Shown piece after piece: positions 1 through 14,017 of a DNA stretch of 64,000 nt (positions within the stretch are counted from its first letter, which is position 1; every line of letters starts with the position of its first letter). Below the pieces are notes generated by a model, which worked only from the letters and a program-made list of their open reading frames with translations, did not search any database and was not told the origin of the DNA. The DNA comes from Agromyces aurantiacus (GTDB taxonomy: Bacteria; Actinomycetota; Actinomycetes; Actinomycetales; Microbacteriaceae): contig NZ_JAFBBW010000001.1 of NCBI RefSeq assembly GCF_016907355.1, positions 2,108,001-2,172,000 of the forward strand. Direction: 5' to 3'. Both the position numbers and the translations under genes were made by a program.

Positions 1-354
1 GTCGGCGATCGACTGGACACCGACATCCGCGGTGCGAACCGTGCGGGCATCGCGTCGGCGGTCGTGCTCACTGGAATCGACCGCGCGAAGCAGGTGCTGG
101 CCGCGGATGCCGCGAGCCGGCCGGACTTCATCCTCGCCGACCTGCGCCAGCTCCACGAGCCGTACCCGGTGGCCGAGCGCACGCGCGGTGCCGTGCGGGT
201 CGGCCGCGCGCTGGTGCGCGTCGACGGACGCTCGGTGGTGATCGAGCGCGACGGCGACGAGCCGCTCGACCTGCTCCGCGCCGCGTGCCTCGTGATCTGG
301 GAGTGCGGCACCGCGATCCACGCACTCGACGTGCCGGAGCGGCTGTACCGCTGA
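1..354 (+). CDS. HAD-IIA family hydrolase, C-terminal part (5' end outside window)
   Basis: The frame is open from base 1 to the stop at 352-354, giving the last 117 residues of a protein that begins before the window. The first residues visible, GDRLDTDIRGANRAG, match motif IV of the HAD-IIA (NagD/phosphoglycolate phosphatase-like) phosphatases, where the acidic pair holds magnesium, followed by the small nucleotide-binding-like tail 'VVLTG'. The C-terminal 60 residues (VRVGRALVRVDGR...) are an extension commonly seen in actinobacterial members. In many actinobacteria this gene stands directly upstream of tlyA, nadK and recN, as here. The substrate cannot be told from this fragment. Confidence 0.85.
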   Translation, partial: VGDRLDTDIRGANRAGIASAVVLTGIDRAKQVLAADAASRPDFILADLRQLHEPYPVAERTRGAVRVGRALVRVDGRSVVIERDGDEPLDLLRAACLVIWECGTAIHALDVPERLYR

Positions 355-391
355 GCGGGCGCGTTCCGCTCGCGGTGTCGGCGGCACCCGG

Positions 392-397
392 TAGCGT
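392..397 (+). promoter_or_regulatory. -10 box TAGCGT before the small gene at 404
   Basis: TAGCGT is followed by six bases and then the GTG at 404, the spacing expected for a transcript that starts at or next to the start codon. GGAGGG also lies directly before the GTG but is too close to act as a normal Shine-Dalgarno site. Confidence 0.5.
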
Positions 398-403
398 GGA
401 GGG

Positions 404-592
404 GTGAGCACAGGAGATCTCGACGTCGACGACCCGATCGAGGCCGCGAACGACCTCGCGGCCGCGGCGGCCGACGGGCTCGCCGTGATCGAGGCCGCGC
501 CGCTCGAGGAGCGGGCCGCCGGCTACGACGCGCTCGTCGAGCAGCTCCGTCGCGAACTCGAGCGGTCCGATCCCGCTCGCGCATCGGGCTGA
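404..592 (+). CDS. small acidic protein of unknown function (62 aa)
   Basis: GTG start, 62 residues, strongly acidic and alanine-rich, probably helical (residues 10-60, AANDLAAAAADGLAVIEAAP then a second helix LVEQLRRELERS). It sits between the HAD hydrolase and tlyA, and its stop (590-592) is two bases from the tlyA start, so the two are probably co-transcribed. Short proteins of this type are usual at this place in actinobacterial genomes, which is why I accept it despite its size. No domain or function is recognised. A -10-like TAGCGT lies just upstream. Confidence 0.7.
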   Translation: MSTGDLDVDDPIEAANDLAAAAADGLAVIEAAPLEERAAGYDALVEQLRRELERSDPARASG

Positions 593-594
593 CC

Positions 595-1404
595 GTGCCC
601 GACCAGCGACTCGACGCCGCCCTCGCGGCTCGCGGGCTCGCGCGGTCGCGCACGCACGCGGCCGCGCTCATCGCCGATGGACTCGTCACGGTCGACGGCC
701 GGCCGGTCGTCAAGCCGTCCCATCGCGTCGCCGACGACGCGGTCCTCGAGGTCGCCGGGGCCGACCACTACGTCAGCCGCGCCGCGCACAAGCTCATCGC
801 CGCACTCGACGCGTTCGGCGTCGACCCCGCCGGGCGGGTCGTGCTCGACGCGGGCGCGTCCACGGGCGGCTTCAGTCAGGTCCTGCTCGAGCGCGGAGCG
901 CGCACGGTGCTCGCCGTCGACGTCGGCCACGGCCAGCTCGCGCCCCGGCTCGCGTCGGCGCCGGGCCTCGTGCTCGTCGAGGGGTGCAACGTGCGTCACC
1001 TCGACGCCGCGTCGCTCGCGCGCCTCACCGGGGTCGACGAGCGTCCGAGCCTCGTGACGGCCGACCTGTCCTTCATCTCGCTGACCACCGTGCTTCCGGC
1101 GCTGCGTTCCTCCGCGGCGCCCGACGCCGAGTTCGTGCTGCTCGTGAAACCCCAGTTCGAGGTGGGCCGCAGCGGCACGCGCGAAGGCGTCGTGCGCGAT
1201 GCCGATGCCCGCGCCGACGCGGTCATGAACGTGCTCTGGGCGGGCCACGACCTCGGCTTGCGGGTCGCCGGCGTCCTGTCCTCCCCAATCGCGGGCACGC
1301 ACGGCAATCGCGAGGCATTGGTGCTGCTGAGCGCGACCCGCGGCACCGATCCGTCAGAATGGTCGGGTCGGGTCCGAGAAGCGACGGGAGGCGTCACGGC
1401 GTGA
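595..1404 (+). CDS. tlyA: TlyA family rRNA (cytidine-2'-O)-methyltransferase
   Basis: 269 residues from GTG 595. The first ~60 residues form an S4 RNA-binding domain (RLDAALAARGLARSRTHAAA). The rest is an RrmJ/FtsJ-like Rossmann methyltransferase with the SAM-binding LDAGASTGGFSQVLLE near residue 83 and the catalytic-region VKPQFEVG near residue 185. TlyA enzymes methylate ribose 2'-OH of C1409 in 16S and C1920 in 23S rRNA and set capreomycin sensitivity in mycobacteria; which rRNA is used here is not visible. The 3' end overlaps nadK by four bases (GTGA), so translation is probably coupled. Confidence 0.95.
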   Translation: MPDQRLDAALAARGLARSRTHAAALIADGLVTVDGRPVVKPSHRVADDAVLEVAGADHYVSRAAHKLIAALDAFGVDPAGRVVLDAGASTGGFSQVLLERGARTVLAVDVGHGQLAPRLASAPGLVLVEGCNVRHLDAASLARLTGVDERPSLVTADLSFISLTTVLPALRSSAAPDAEFVLLVKPQFEVGRSGTREGVVRDADARADAVMNVLWAGHDLGLRVAGVLSSPIAGTHGNREALVLLSATRGTDPSEWSGRVREATGGVTA

Positions 1405-2307
1405 GCGATGCACGGCATTTCCTCGTGGTCTCCCACACCGGCCGGGCCGCCGCCCTCGAGGCGACGGCCGACGTGTGCGGGCAGCTCGCGGCCGCGGGCG
1501 CCGTGCCGGTCGTCGCGCACGAGCAGTGGCACGACGTGCTCACCGCGCTGCCCGAGCTCGAGGGCGTCGTCAAGCGCTTCGAGGAGGTCTCGCCGAAGCA
1601 CCTCGAGCTGGCGATCGTCCTCGGCGGCGACGGCACCATCCTCCGCGCCGCCGAGCTCACGCGCGAGCACTCGGTGCCGCTGCTCGGGGTGAACCTCGGC
1701 CACGTCGGGTTCCTCGCCGAGAGCGAGCGCGACGACCTCGGCTACACCGTGGGCCGTGCGCTCTCCCGCGACTACACCGTCGAGGAGCGCATGACGCTCT
1801 CGGTGCGGGCCAAGGTCGGCGATCAGGTGGTGTACGAGAGCTGGGCGCTGAACGAGGCCACCGTCGAGAAGGCCGAGCGCGAACGGATGCTCGAGGTCGT
1901 CATCGAGGTCGACCGCCGCCCGCTCTCCTCGTTCGGCTGCGACGGCGTGGTGATGTCGACGCCGACGGGTTCGACCGCCTACTCGTTCTCCGCCGGCGGG
2001 CCCGTCGTGTGGCCCGCGGTCGAGGCCCTCCTGCTCGTGCCGCTGTCGGCGCACGCGTTGTTCGCGAGGCCGCTGGTCGTCGGCCCCGACTCCTCGCTCG
2101 CCATCGAGGTGCTGCAACGCACCGAGGCGTCTGCCGTCATCTGGTGCGACGGCCGTCGCATGTTCGAACTGCCGCCCGGCGCACGCGTCATCGTGCGGCG
2201 GTCGTCGATCCCGGTGCGGCTGGCCCGTCTGCACCAGGCGCCGTTCACCGATCGGCTCGTCAACAAGTTCCAGCTTCCCGTGACGGGATGGAGGGGGCCG
2301 GTCGCCG

Positions 2308-2315
<8 letters not shown>
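1401..2315 (+). CDS. nadK: NAD kinase
   Basis: 304 residues from the GTG that overlaps the tlyA stop; longer upstream readings run into tlyA and are not needed. It phosphorylates NAD to NADP. The GGDGT motif (VLGGDGTILRAAE, about residue 75), the NLGHVGFLAE segment and the second conserved block PTGSTAYSFSAGGP are all present, so the enzyme looks intact. Length is typical for actinobacterial NadK. It overlaps recN by eight bases and lies in the usual tlyA-nadK-recN order, giving a tight three-gene translational unit. Confidence 0.97.
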
Positions 2316-6475
<4,160 letters not shown>

Positions 6476-6479
<4 letters not shown>

Positions 6480-7381
6480 CCTCGCGCGCGGTCGACGACT
6501 ACCTGCGGCACCTCACCGTGGAACGCGGCCTCGCGCGCAACAGCATCGCGTCGTACCGTCGCGACCTCGGGCTCTACGAGTGCTGGCTGGACGAACGCGG
6601 CATCGACGGGCCCGAGCGGGTGACCGAGGCCGACCTGCCCGGGTTCGTGCGCTTCCTCGGCGCCGAGCGCGAGCCGCGGCTCGCGGTCTCCTCGATCGCG
6701 CGCGTGCTCTCCGCGGTGCGCGGGCTGCACCGCTTCCTCGCCGAGGAGGGGCGCACGCCGACCGACCCGGCGAAGGGCCTGCGCCCGCCCAAGCTGCCGA
6801 TGCGGCTGCCGAAGGCGATCCCGGTCGAGCAGGTGACGGCGATCCTCGAGGCCGCGAGGACCGGCGACGAGGCGACCGCGCTGCGCGACGTCGCGCTGCT
6901 CGAACTGCTCTACGCGACGGGTGCGCGCGTATCCGAGGTGACGGCGCTGAACGTCGACGACCTCGTCGACGACGAGGTCGTGCGCCTCTTCGGCAAGGGC
7001 GGCAAGCAGCGCATCGTGCCCGTCGGCAGCTACGCGCGGCGTGCGATCGACGCGTACCTCGTGCGGTCGCGTCCCATGCTCTCGGCGCGGGGGAGCGCGA
7101 CGCCCGCGCTCTTCCTCGGCGTGCGCGGGCGGCGGATGTCGCGCCAGGCCGTGTGGCAGGTGCTGCAGGATGCGGCGGAGCGGGCCGGCGTCGCGGCATC
7201 CGTCTCACCGCACACCCTGCGGCACTCGTTCGCGACGCACCTGCTCGCCGGAGGAGCGGACGTGCGCGTCGTGCAGGAGCTCCTCGGGCACTCCTCGGTC
7301 GCCACGACCCAGATCTATACGCTGGTCACAGCCGACACACTCCGGGAGATGTACACGGCTGCCCACCCCCGCGCTCGTTAG
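6476..7381 (+). CDS. xerD: tyrosine recombinase XerD
   Basis: 301 residues from GTG 6476, which overlaps the previous stop (GTGA); the frame is open further upstream but that part is inside the NUDIX gene. The N-terminal SAM-like core-binding domain is VDDYLRHLTVERGLARNSIASY; the catalytic residues are visible as Arg in ATGARVSE, Lys in GKGGKQR, His-x-x-Arg in HTLRHSFATHLL, His in LLGHSSV and Tyr in TTQIYT. With XerC it resolves chromosome dimers at dif. Followed at once by parA and scpAB, so this is the chromosomal enzyme and not a phage integrase. Confidence 0.95.
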
Positions 7382-7384
7382 AAT
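7379..7384 (+). promoter_or_regulatory. -10 box TAGAAT for the parA-scpAB genes
   Basis: TAGAAT overlaps the xerD stop codon and stands 42 bases before the parA start, which has its own Shine-Dalgarno (GGAGAGA). A separate promoter for parA-scpA-scpB is likely. Confidence 0.45.
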
Positions 7385-7426
7385 CGACCAAGCCATCGCA
7401 GCCGACGACCGGAGAGAGACCGCACC

Positions 7427-8314
7427 GTGACCCACGAGATGTACGACCCGGCGGACGGCACCGCCACGCTGGAGTCGGATCTCGGTCCCACCGGTCGTCC
7501 CGCACGCGACTTCCCCGAACCGGCCGAGCTCCGCTCCCACGGCCCCGCGCGCATCATCGCCCTGTGCAACCAGAAGGGCGGCGTCGGCAAGACGACCACG
7601 ACCATCAACCTCGGCGCGGCGCTGGCCGACTACGGCCGCCGGGTGCTCGCCGTCGACTTCGACCCCCAGGGGGCGCTCTCGGCGGGGCTCGGCGTGCAGA
7701 CGCACGACGCGCCCACCATCTACGACCTGCTGCTCGCGCGCAACGTCGAGCCGAAGGATGCCATCCAGCAGACCGGCGTCGCCAACCTCGACGTGATCCC
7801 CGCCAACATCGACCTGTCGGCCGCCGAGGTGCACCTGGTCACCGAGGTCGCGCGCGAGCAGATCCTCGCGAGTGTGCTGCGCAAGGTCTCGGGCGACTAC
7901 GACGTCGTGCTCATCGACTGCCAGCCCTCGCTCGGCCTGCTGACCGTGAACGCGCTCACCGCCAGTCACGGCGTCATCATCCCGCTCGAGTGCGAGTACT
8001 TCGCGCTGCGCGGCGTGGCGCTGCTCATCGAGACCATCGACAAGGTGCGCGACCGGCTGAACCCGGCGATCGAGCTCGACGGGATCCTCGCGACCATGTA
8101 CGACGCGCGCACCCTGCACTCGCGCGAGGTCCTCGAGCGCGTGGTGGAGGCGTTCGGCGACCAGGTGCTCGAGACGGTCATCACCCGCACGGTGAAGTTC
8201 CCCGACGCGACGGTGGCGGCCACCCCGATCACGGAGTTCGCGCCGGAGCACTCGGCGTCGAAGGCGTATCGTCAGCTCGCCAGGGAGCTGGTCGACCGTG
8301 GCGCGGTCGCCTGA
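7427..8314 (+). CDS. ParA/Soj family ATPase
   Basis: 295 residues from GTG 7427, preceded by GGAGAGA. The deviant Walker A is [16 protein letters not shown] (about residue 47), with DFDPQG and VLIDCQPSLGLL as further ATPase motifs. The first ~40 residues are an extension ahead of the ATPase. It is encoded directly before scpA and scpB, overlapping scpA by 17 bases; this is the standard actinobacterial parA-scpA-scpB arrangement between xerD and the pseudouridine synthase. No parB is next to it, so its role is probably with condensin loading or positioning, not the oriC ParAB pair (inference). Confidence 0.93.
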   Translation: MTHEMYDPADGTATLESDLGPTGRPARDFPEPAELRSHGPARIIALCNQKGGVGKTTTTINLGAALADYGRRVLAVDFDPQGALSAGLGVQTHDAPTIYDLLLARNVEPKDAIQQTGVANLDVIPANIDLSAAEVHLVTEVAREQILASVLRKVSGDYDVVLIDCQPSLGLLTVNALTASHGVIIPLECEYFALRGVALLIETIDKVRDRLNPAIELDGILATMYDARTLHSREVLERVVEAFGDQVLETVITRTVKFPDATVAATPITEFAPEHSASKAYRQLARELVDRGAVA

Positions 8315-9167
8315 GCCGAGGGCGGCGGCAGCGGCCCCTTCCGAGGGCGACGAGCGCGACCAGGCGCCGGCGGCCGAGTCCGGTGCCGAGTTCCGCGTCG
8401 CCCTCTCCAACTTCGAGGGTCCGTTCGACCTGCTGCTCTCGCTCATCGCCAAGCACGAGCTCGACATCACCGAGGTGTCGCTCTCGGCCGTGACCGACGA
8501 GTTCATCGCGTACCTGCGCGGCATCGAGACGAACGAGGACCTCGACCGCGCGAGCGAGTTCCTGGTCGTCGCCGCCACGCTGCTCGACCTCAAGGTCGCG
8601 GGGCTGCTGCCGCAGGGCGAGCTCGTCGACGCCGAGGACGTGGCGCTGCTCGAGGCGCGCGATCTCCTCTTCGCCCGGCTGCTGCAGTACCGAGCGTTCA
8701 AGGAGGCCGCGCGCTGGTTCGGCGGGCGGTTCGAGGACGAGTCCGGGCGGCACGCCCGCACCGTGCGGCTCGAGGAGCGCTTCCGCCAGCGCGTGCCCGA
8801 GCTGCGCTGGACGCTCGGCCCCGAGGACTTCGCGGCGCTCGCGATGCTCGCGCTCACGCCGCGCGAGGTCCCCGTGGTGGGCCTGGACCACTTGCACGCG
8901 CCGCTCGTGTCGATCCGCGAGCAGGCGGCGCGCGTCGTCGCGGTGCTGCGGCGCGGCGAGCCGGTCACCTTCCGGCAGCTCATCGCCGGCGTCGACCGCA
9001 CGGGTGTCGTGGTGGCACGGTTCCTCGCGGTGCTCGAGCTGTACCGGCACGCGGCGATCGGGTTCGAGCAGCTCGAGCCGCTGGGAGAGCTCACGCTGCG
9101 CTGGGCGGCGAGCGAGCACTGGTCCGACGACAACCTCGAGAGCCTGGGGGCCGACTATGACGAGTGA
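8298..9167 (+). CDS. scpA: segregation and condensation protein A
   Basis: 289 residues from GTG 8298. This is the kleisin subunit that bridges the SMC heads. The N-terminal SMC-neck-binding part reads FEGPFDLLLSLIAKHELDITEV and is followed by ATLLDLKVAGLLP; the C-terminal winged helix contains VTFRQLIAG. The first ~30 residues are a low-complexity Ala/Glu tail that may not all be present if a later start is used. It overlaps parA by 17 bases and scpB by 11 bases, so translation is coupled. Confidence 0.95.
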   Translation: MARSPEPRAAAAAPSEGDERDQAPAAESGAEFRVALSNFEGPFDLLLSLIAKHELDITEVSLSAVTDEFIAYLRGIETNEDLDRASEFLVVAATLLDLKVAGLLPQGELVDAEDVALLEARDLLFARLLQYRAFKEAARWFGGRFEDESGRHARTVRLEERFRQRVPELRWTLGPEDFAALAMLALTPREVPVVGLDHLHAPLVSIREQAARVVAVLRRGEPVTFRQLIAGVDRTGVVVARFLAVLELYRHAAIGFEQLEPLGELTLRWAASEHWSDDNLESLGADYDE

Positions 9168-9861
9168 GACGGATGCCGCGGTGGAGCCGGGCTCCGACCG
9201 GGCGACCCCCGCGGGCCCGGAGGTATCGGTGGCGACGCCGCTCGACGTGCCGGGACAACCGCACCTCGACCTCGACCGCGCCCTCGAGGCGCTGCTGTTC
9301 ATCGCCGACGAGCCGCAGAGCCTCGTGCACCTCGCGGCCGCGGTCGCGCGCCCGATCGCCGAGGTCCGCGCGGCGATCGCACGCCTGCGGGCGGACTACG
9401 ACGGCGGCGCGCCCTCCGGCGAGCCGCGCACCGACGCCGTCGAGCAGGCTCCGGCCGGCGGCATCCGGCGTGCGTTCGAACTGCGCGAGGTCGGCGGAGG
9501 GTGGCGCTTCTACGCCAGGCAGGAGTATGACGCGCTCATCACGAGCGCGGTGCTCGCGCAGACCTCGACCCGGCTCTCGCAGGCCGCGCTCGAGACGCTC
9601 GCCGTGATCGCGTACAAGCAGCCGATCTCGCGCTCCTCGATCGCGTCGATCCGCGCGGTCAACGTCGACTCGGTCGTGCGCACGCTGCTCGGCCGTGGGC
9701 TCGTCACCGAGGTCGACACCGATGAGGAGACCGGTGCCATCCTGTACGGCACGACCGACGTGCTGCTGACGAACCTCGGCATCGCGTCGCTCGACGACCT
9801 GCCGCCGATCTCGCCGCTGCTCGACGGCGGCCAGGAGGGATTCGAACGTGACCACGTCTGA
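9157..9861 (+). CDS. scpB: segregation and condensation protein B
   Basis: 234 residues from ATG 9157; this start overlaps the scpA stop and fits the family better than longer readings inside scpA. It contains the two winged-helix domains of ScpB (DRALEALLFIADEPQSL, then LSQAALETLAVIAYKQPISR and VRTLLGRGLVTEVD). It dimerises on ScpA to regulate SMC. The first ~40 residues are disordered, and a stretch around residue 85 (DGGAPSGEPRTD) is an insertion often seen in high-GC actinobacteria. It overlaps the next gene by 14 bases. Confidence 0.94.
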   Translation: MTSETDAAVEPGSDRATPAGPEVSVATPLDVPGQPHLDLDRALEALLFIADEPQSLVHLAAAVARPIAEVRAAIARLRADYDGGAPSGEPRTDAVEQAPAGGIRRAFELREVGGGWRFYARQEYDALITSAVLAQTSTRLSQAALETLAVIAYKQPISRSSIASIRAVNVDSVVRTLLGRGLVTEVDTDEETGAILYGTTDVLLTNLGIASLDDLPPISPLLDGGQEGFERDHV

Positions 9862-10645
9862 GCATGCCGGCGACGCCGGCGACCTGCCCGGGGGCGTCCG
9901 GCTCCAGAAGGCGCTCGCCGCGGCGGGCGTCGCGAGCCGCCGCGTCGCCGAGAACCTCATCGTCGAGGGCCGGGTCGAGGTGAACGGCCGCGTCGTGACC
10001 GAGCTCGGCACGCGCATCGACCCCGTCGCCGACCAGGTCGCCGTCGACGGCACGGCCGTGCAGCTCGACCAGGACAAGCGCTACTTCATGCTGAACAAGC
10101 CGCGCGGCGTCGTCTCGTCGATGCGCGACGAGCAGGGCCGGCCCGACCTGCGCCGCTTCACCGACCCGCTCGAGGTGCGCGTGTTCAACGTCGGCCGGCT
10201 CGACGGCGACACGAGCGGCCTGCTGCTGCTCACGAACGACGGCGAGCTCGCGCACGTGCTCGCGCACCCGTCGTTCGGCGTCGAGAAGACCTACATCGCC
10301 AAGGTGCGGGGGCGGATGACGCCGCAGACGCTGCAGCAGCTCAAGCGCGGCGTCGAGCTCGAGGACGGCCCGATCCGCGCCGACCGCGCGAAGATCCTGC
10401 AGCCGCAGCCCGACTCGGGCCACACCATGGTCGAGATCACGCTGCACTCGGGGCGCAACCGCATCGTGCGGCGCATGCTCGACGCGGTCGGCCATCCGGT
10501 GGTCGAGCTCGTGCGGCGCCAGTTCGGGCCGCTGCACCTCGGCACGCTCAAGTCGGGCGCCGTGCGCGAGTTGTCTAAGATCGAACTCGGCCAGCTCCTG
10601 ACCATCGCGCGGGCGGCGGATGCCGGCCGGAAGGGGAAGCGCTGA
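9848..10645 (+). CDS. RluB/RsuA family pseudouridine synthase
   Basis: 265 residues from GTG 9848. An N-terminal S4 domain (RLQKALAAAGVASRRVAENLI) is followed by a pseudouridine synthase domain with the catalytic Asp in NVGRLDGDTSGLLLLTNDGE (about residue 120) and the C-terminal GRNRIVRRML motif. It isomerises uridine in large-subunit rRNA; RluB-like (U2605) is the usual assignment for this position after scpB. It is intact and of normal length. Confidence 0.93.
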   Translation: MTTSEHAGDAGDLPGGVRLQKALAAAGVASRRVAENLIVEGRVEVNGRVVTELGTRIDPVADQVAVDGTAVQLDQDKRYFMLNKPRGVVSSMRDEQGRPDLRRFTDPLEVRVFNVGRLDGDTSGLLLLTNDGELAHVLAHPSFGVEKTYIAKVRGRMTPQTLQQLKRGVELEDGPIRADRAKILQPQPDSGHTMVEITLHSGRNRIVRRMLDAVGHPVVELVRRQFGPLHLGTLKSGAVRELSKIELGQLLTIARAADAGRKGKR

Positions 10646-10646
10646 C

Positions 10647-11729
10647 GTGGTCGAGTCACGGCTCATCGGTCCCGTGCGCGTCGTCGGCGCCGGCCTGCTC
10701 GGCACGAGCGTCGCGCTCGGGCTGCGCGCACGCGGCATCGACGTGATCCTCGCCGACGCGTCGCCCACGCACGTCGCCATCGCGGTCGACCTCGGCGCGG
10801 GGCGCCCCGCGCGAGCCGACGACGCCCCGCAGCTCATCGTCGTGGCGGTACCGCCGGATGTCACGGCGCGCGTCGTCGGCGAGGAGCTCGCCGCGTTCCC
10901 CGACGCGATCGTCACCGATGTCGCGAGCGTCAAGGCGGGCATCCTCTCCGAGCTCGTCGCGGCCGGCGCGGACGTCTCGCGCTACATCGGCTCGCACCCG
11001 CTCGCCGGGCGCGAGCGCGGCGGCCCGCTCGCGGCGCGCGCCGACCTGTTCGCGGGTCGCCCTTGGGTGGTCGCCGCGCACGACGAGATCAGCTACCGGC
11101 GCGCGAGCGCGATCGACGACCTCATCCTCGACCTCGGCGCGACGCTCGTCGAGATGACCCCGGAGGAGCACGACCGCGGCGTCGCGCTCATCTCGCACGT
11201 GCCGCAGGTGGTCTCGAGCATCATGGCGCGCCGGTTCATCGACGCGCCGAACGCCGCGCTCGGCCTCGCCGGGCAGGGCGTGCGCGATGTCACGCGCATC
11301 GCCGCGAGCGACCCCGACCTGTGGGTCCAGATCCTCGGCGCCAACGCGGCATCCGTCCGCGAGATCCTGCTGGCCTACCGCGACGACCTCGACCGGTTCA
11401 TCGACGCGCTCGCCGACCCCACCGCTCCCGGCGCCCGTCGTCGCGTGGCCGAGGAGCTGACCGGCGGCAACACGGGCGTCGAGCGATTGCCCGGCAAGCA
11501 CGGCACCGACAAGCGCTTCACGACCGTCGTCGTCATGGTCGACGACCGACCGGGCCAGCTCGCGCGCCTGCTCGCCGAGGTCGGCGAGATCGGCGTCAAC
11601 CTCGAAGACCTCCGCCTCGAGCACTCGCCCGGCCGCCAGGTCGGCCTCGCCGAGATCGCCGTGCTCCCCGAGGCGGCGGACCGACTCACCACCGAGCTGG
11701 CCGAACGCGGCTGGCGGATCGCAGGATAG
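10647..11729 (+). CDS. tyrA: prephenate dehydrogenase with C-terminal ACT domain
   Basis: 360 residues from GTG 10647, one base after the previous stop. NAD-binding GAGLLGTSVALGLRARG opens the protein; SHPLAGRERGG and LISHVPQVVSS are the prephenate-site motifs. Residues ~285-355 (RFTTVVVMVDDRPGQLARLL) form an ACT domain, which usually senses tyrosine. It makes 4-hydroxyphenylpyruvate for tyrosine synthesis. Followed by cmk and der in the standard tyrA-cmk-der order. The class II DAHP synthase that starts this pathway is also in the window (56 kb). Confidence 0.93.
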   Translation: MVESRLIGPVRVVGAGLLGTSVALGLRARGIDVILADASPTHVAIAVDLGAGRPARADDAPQLIVVAVPPDVTARVVGEELAAFPDAIVTDVASVKAGILSELVAAGADVSRYIGSHPLAGRERGGPLAARADLFAGRPWVVAAHDEISYRRASAIDDLILDLGATLVEMTPEEHDRGVALISHVPQVVSSIMARRFIDAPNAALGLAGQGVRDVTRIAASDPDLWVQILGANAASVREILLAYRDDLDRFIDALADPTAPGARRRVAEELTGGNTGVERLPGKHGTDKRFTTVVVMVDDRPGQLARLLAEVGEIGVNLEDLRLEHSPGRQVGLAEIAVLPEAADRLTTELAERGWRIAG

Positions 11730-11732
11730 AAC

Positions 11733-12431
11733 GTGCAGCACGAGACCCACCCCCTCGAGTACCCCTTCGTCGTGGCCGTCGACGGCCCGGCCGGCAGCGG
11801 CAAGTCGAGCGTGTCGAAGGAGGTGGCCCGCCGACTCGGCTGGGCCTTCCTCGACACGGGCGCCGCCTACCGGGCGCTCGCCTGGCACGCCACGGCGTCG
11901 CACGTCGACACCGACGATGCGGCCTCCGTCGCCGCCGCACTCGACTCGTTCGCCTACCGCATCGACACCGACCCGTACGGGTACCGCGTGCACGTCGGCG
12001 ACGTCGACGTGACCGAGGCCATCCGCGAGCCGGGCATCTCGGCGGTCGTCAGCGCCGTGGCGCGCGTGCCCGAGGTGCGCACCCACCTCATCGAGGTGTT
12101 CCGCGCGATCATCGCGGCCGAGGGCCGCGAGGGCATCGTCGTCGAGGGTCGCGACATCACGACGGTGGTCGCGCCCGATGCGCCCGTTCGCATCCTGCTG
12201 ACGGCGGCCGAGGAGGTCCGGATGGCGCGCCGCGCGAAGGAGCTCGAGGGCCACTCCGCCGAGGCGACGGGCGCCCAGCTGCGGGCTCGCGATCGCGCCG
12301 ACGCGAAGGTCGTCGACTTCATGAACGCCGCCGAGGGCGTCACGACCGTGGACTCGACCGACCTCGACTTCGACGCCACCGTCGAGGCGGTGATCGCCGT
12401 GATCCGCGACGCTCAGGTTCGAACTGGTTGA
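11733..12431 (+). CDS. cmk: cytidylate kinase
   Basis: 232 residues from GTG 11733, three bases after tyrA. The P-loop [21 protein letters not shown] and the [10 protein letters not shown] substrate segment are clear; [15 protein letters not shown] carries the conserved GRD. It phosphorylates CMP and dCMP. Length is normal. The gene sits between tyrA and der, and the 51-base gap to der contains an AGGAG ribosome site. Confidence 0.96.
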   Translation: MQHETHPLEYPFVVAVDGPAGSGKSSVSKEVARRLGWAFLDTGAAYRALAWHATASHVDTDDAASVAAALDSFAYRIDTDPYGYRVHVGDVDVTEAIREPGISAVVSAVARVPEVRTHLIEVFRAIIAAEGREGIVVEGRDITTVVAPDAPVRILLTAAEEVRMARRAKELEGHSAEATGAQLRARDRADAKVVDFMNAAEGVTTVDSTDLDFDATVEAVIAVIRDAQVRTG

Positions 12432-12482
12432 ATAGAGAGGTTGTGCGCTCGCGCGCGACCCCGAGACCTTCCAGGAGTTGCC

Positions 12483-13991
12483 ATGACCGACCGCGACGAC
12501 GAGTTCGACGCCACCGACGACGACCTCGCCGAGCGCCTCGCCGGCGTCGACGAGGACCTCGCCGAGCAGCGGGCGGCGGCGCTGCGCTCGGGCCTCGAGG
12601 ACTACGACCTCGATGAGGACGACCTCGGCCTGCTCGAGCTCTCCGAGGAGGGCGAGGAGGGCATCCGCTACCTGCCCGCGCTGCCGGTCATCGCGATCGT
12701 GGGGCGGCCGAACGTCGGCAAGTCGGCGCTCGTGAACCGCATCCTCGGCCGCCGTGAGGCCGTCGTCGAAGACACGCCCGGCGTCACGCGCGACCGCGTC
12801 TCGTACAAGGGGGAGTGGCTCGACCGCCGGTTCACGCTCGTCGACACCGGCGGGTGGGAGCCCGACGCGAAGGGCATCGACGCGTCGGTGGCCGCGCAGG
12901 CCGAGGTCGCGATCGACCTCTCCGATGTCGTGCTGTTCGTCGTCGACGCCACGGTCGGCGCGACCGCGACCGACGAGCACGTCGTGCGGCTGCTGCGCAA
13001 GACGAAGAAGCCCGTGTTCCTCGTCGCCAACAAGGTCGACGACGCGCGCCAGGAGCCCGAGGCGGCGGCGCTCTGGAACCTCGGCCTGGGCGAGCCGTAC
13101 CCCGTGTCGGCGCTGCACGGCCGCGGCGTCGCCGACCTGCTCGACGAAGTGTTCAAGGTCCTCCCGCAGGTCTCGGCGGTGGCGAAGGAGGAGTTCGGCG
13201 GCCCCCGCCGGGTCGCCATCCTCGGCCGGCCGAACGTCGGCAAGTCGAGCCTGCTCAACAAGGCCGCGCGTGAGGAGCGGGTGGTCGTCAACGAGCTCGC
13301 CGGCACAACGCGCGACCCCGTCGACGAGCAGATCGAGCTGGGCGGCAAGATCTGGCGCTTCGTCGACACCGCCGGCATCCGCCGTCGCGTGCACCTGCAG
13401 CAGGGCGCCGACTTCTACGCGTCGCTGCGCACGCAGGCGGCCCTCGAGAAGGCCGAGGTCGCGGTCGTGCTGCTCGATGTCTCGCAGCCGATCTCCGAGC
13501 AGGACGTGCGCATCATCGACCTCGTGCTCGAGTCGGGCCGCGCGCTGGTGCTCGCGTACAACAAGTGGGACCTCCTCGACGACGACCGCCGCCGCTACCT
13601 CGAGCGCGAGATCGAGCAGGACCTCCACCACGTCCAGTGGGCGCCGCGCGTGAACATCTCCGCGAAGACGGGCCGTCACCTCGAGAAGCTCGTGCCCGCC
13701 CTCGAGACCGCGCTCGAGTCGTGGGACACCCGCATCCCGACCGGCAAGTTCAACGCGTTCCTCACCGAGCTCGTGCAGGCGCACCCGCACCCGCTGCGCG
13801 GCGGGAAGCAGCCCCGCATCCTGTTCGGCACGCAGGCCTCGACGCGGCCCCCGACGTTCGTGCTGTTCACGACCGGGTTCCTCGACCCCGGCTACCGCCG
13901 ATTCATCCAGCGCCGACTGCGTGAGATCTACGGCTTCCAGGGCACGCCGATCGTGCTCAACATGCGCGTCCGCGAGCGGCGGCAGCGGTAG
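12483..13991 (+). CDS. der: ribosome biogenesis GTPase Der
   Basis: 502 residues from ATG 12483, preceded by AGGAGTTGCC. Two GTPase domains follow each other: G1 [14 protein letters not shown] with NKVD, then [14 protein letters not shown] with NKWD. The C-terminal KH-like domain ([15 protein letters not shown]) is complete. The first ~60 residues are an acidic extension ([17 protein letters not shown]), usual in actinobacteria and absent from E. coli Der. It acts in 50S subunit assembly. Confidence 0.96.
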   Translation: MTDRDDEFDATDDDLAERLAGVDEDLAEQRAAALRSGLEDYDLDEDDLGLLELSEEGEEGIRYLPALPVIAIVGRPNVGKSALVNRILGRREAVVEDTPGVTRDRVSYKGEWLDRRFTLVDTGGWEPDAKGIDASVAAQAEVAIDLSDVVLFVVDATVGATATDEHVVRLLRKTKKPVFLVANKVDDARQEPEAAALWNLGLGEPYPVSALHGRGVADLLDEVFKVLPQVSAVAKEEFGGPRRVAILGRPNVGKSSLLNKAAREERVVVNELAGTTRDPVDEQIELGGKIWRFVDTAGIRRRVHLQQGADFYASLRTQAALEKAEVAVVLLDVSQPISEQDVRIIDLVLESGRALVLAYNKWDLLDDDRRRYLEREIEQDLHHVQWAPRVNISAKTGRHLEKLVPALETALESWDTRIPTGKFNAFLTELVQAHPHPLRGGKQPRILFGTQASTRPPTFVLFTTGFLDPGYRRFIQRRLREIYGFQGTPIVLNMRVRERRQR

Positions 13992-14017
13992 CGGATGTTG
14001 CGGACCGGCGGCGCTCG

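Noticed and set aside
10656..13790. An open frame of about 1,040 codons antisense to tyrA, cmk and der
   Set aside because: It has the repetitive charged composition of a shadow frame, crosses three well-supported genes and has no recognisable domain.
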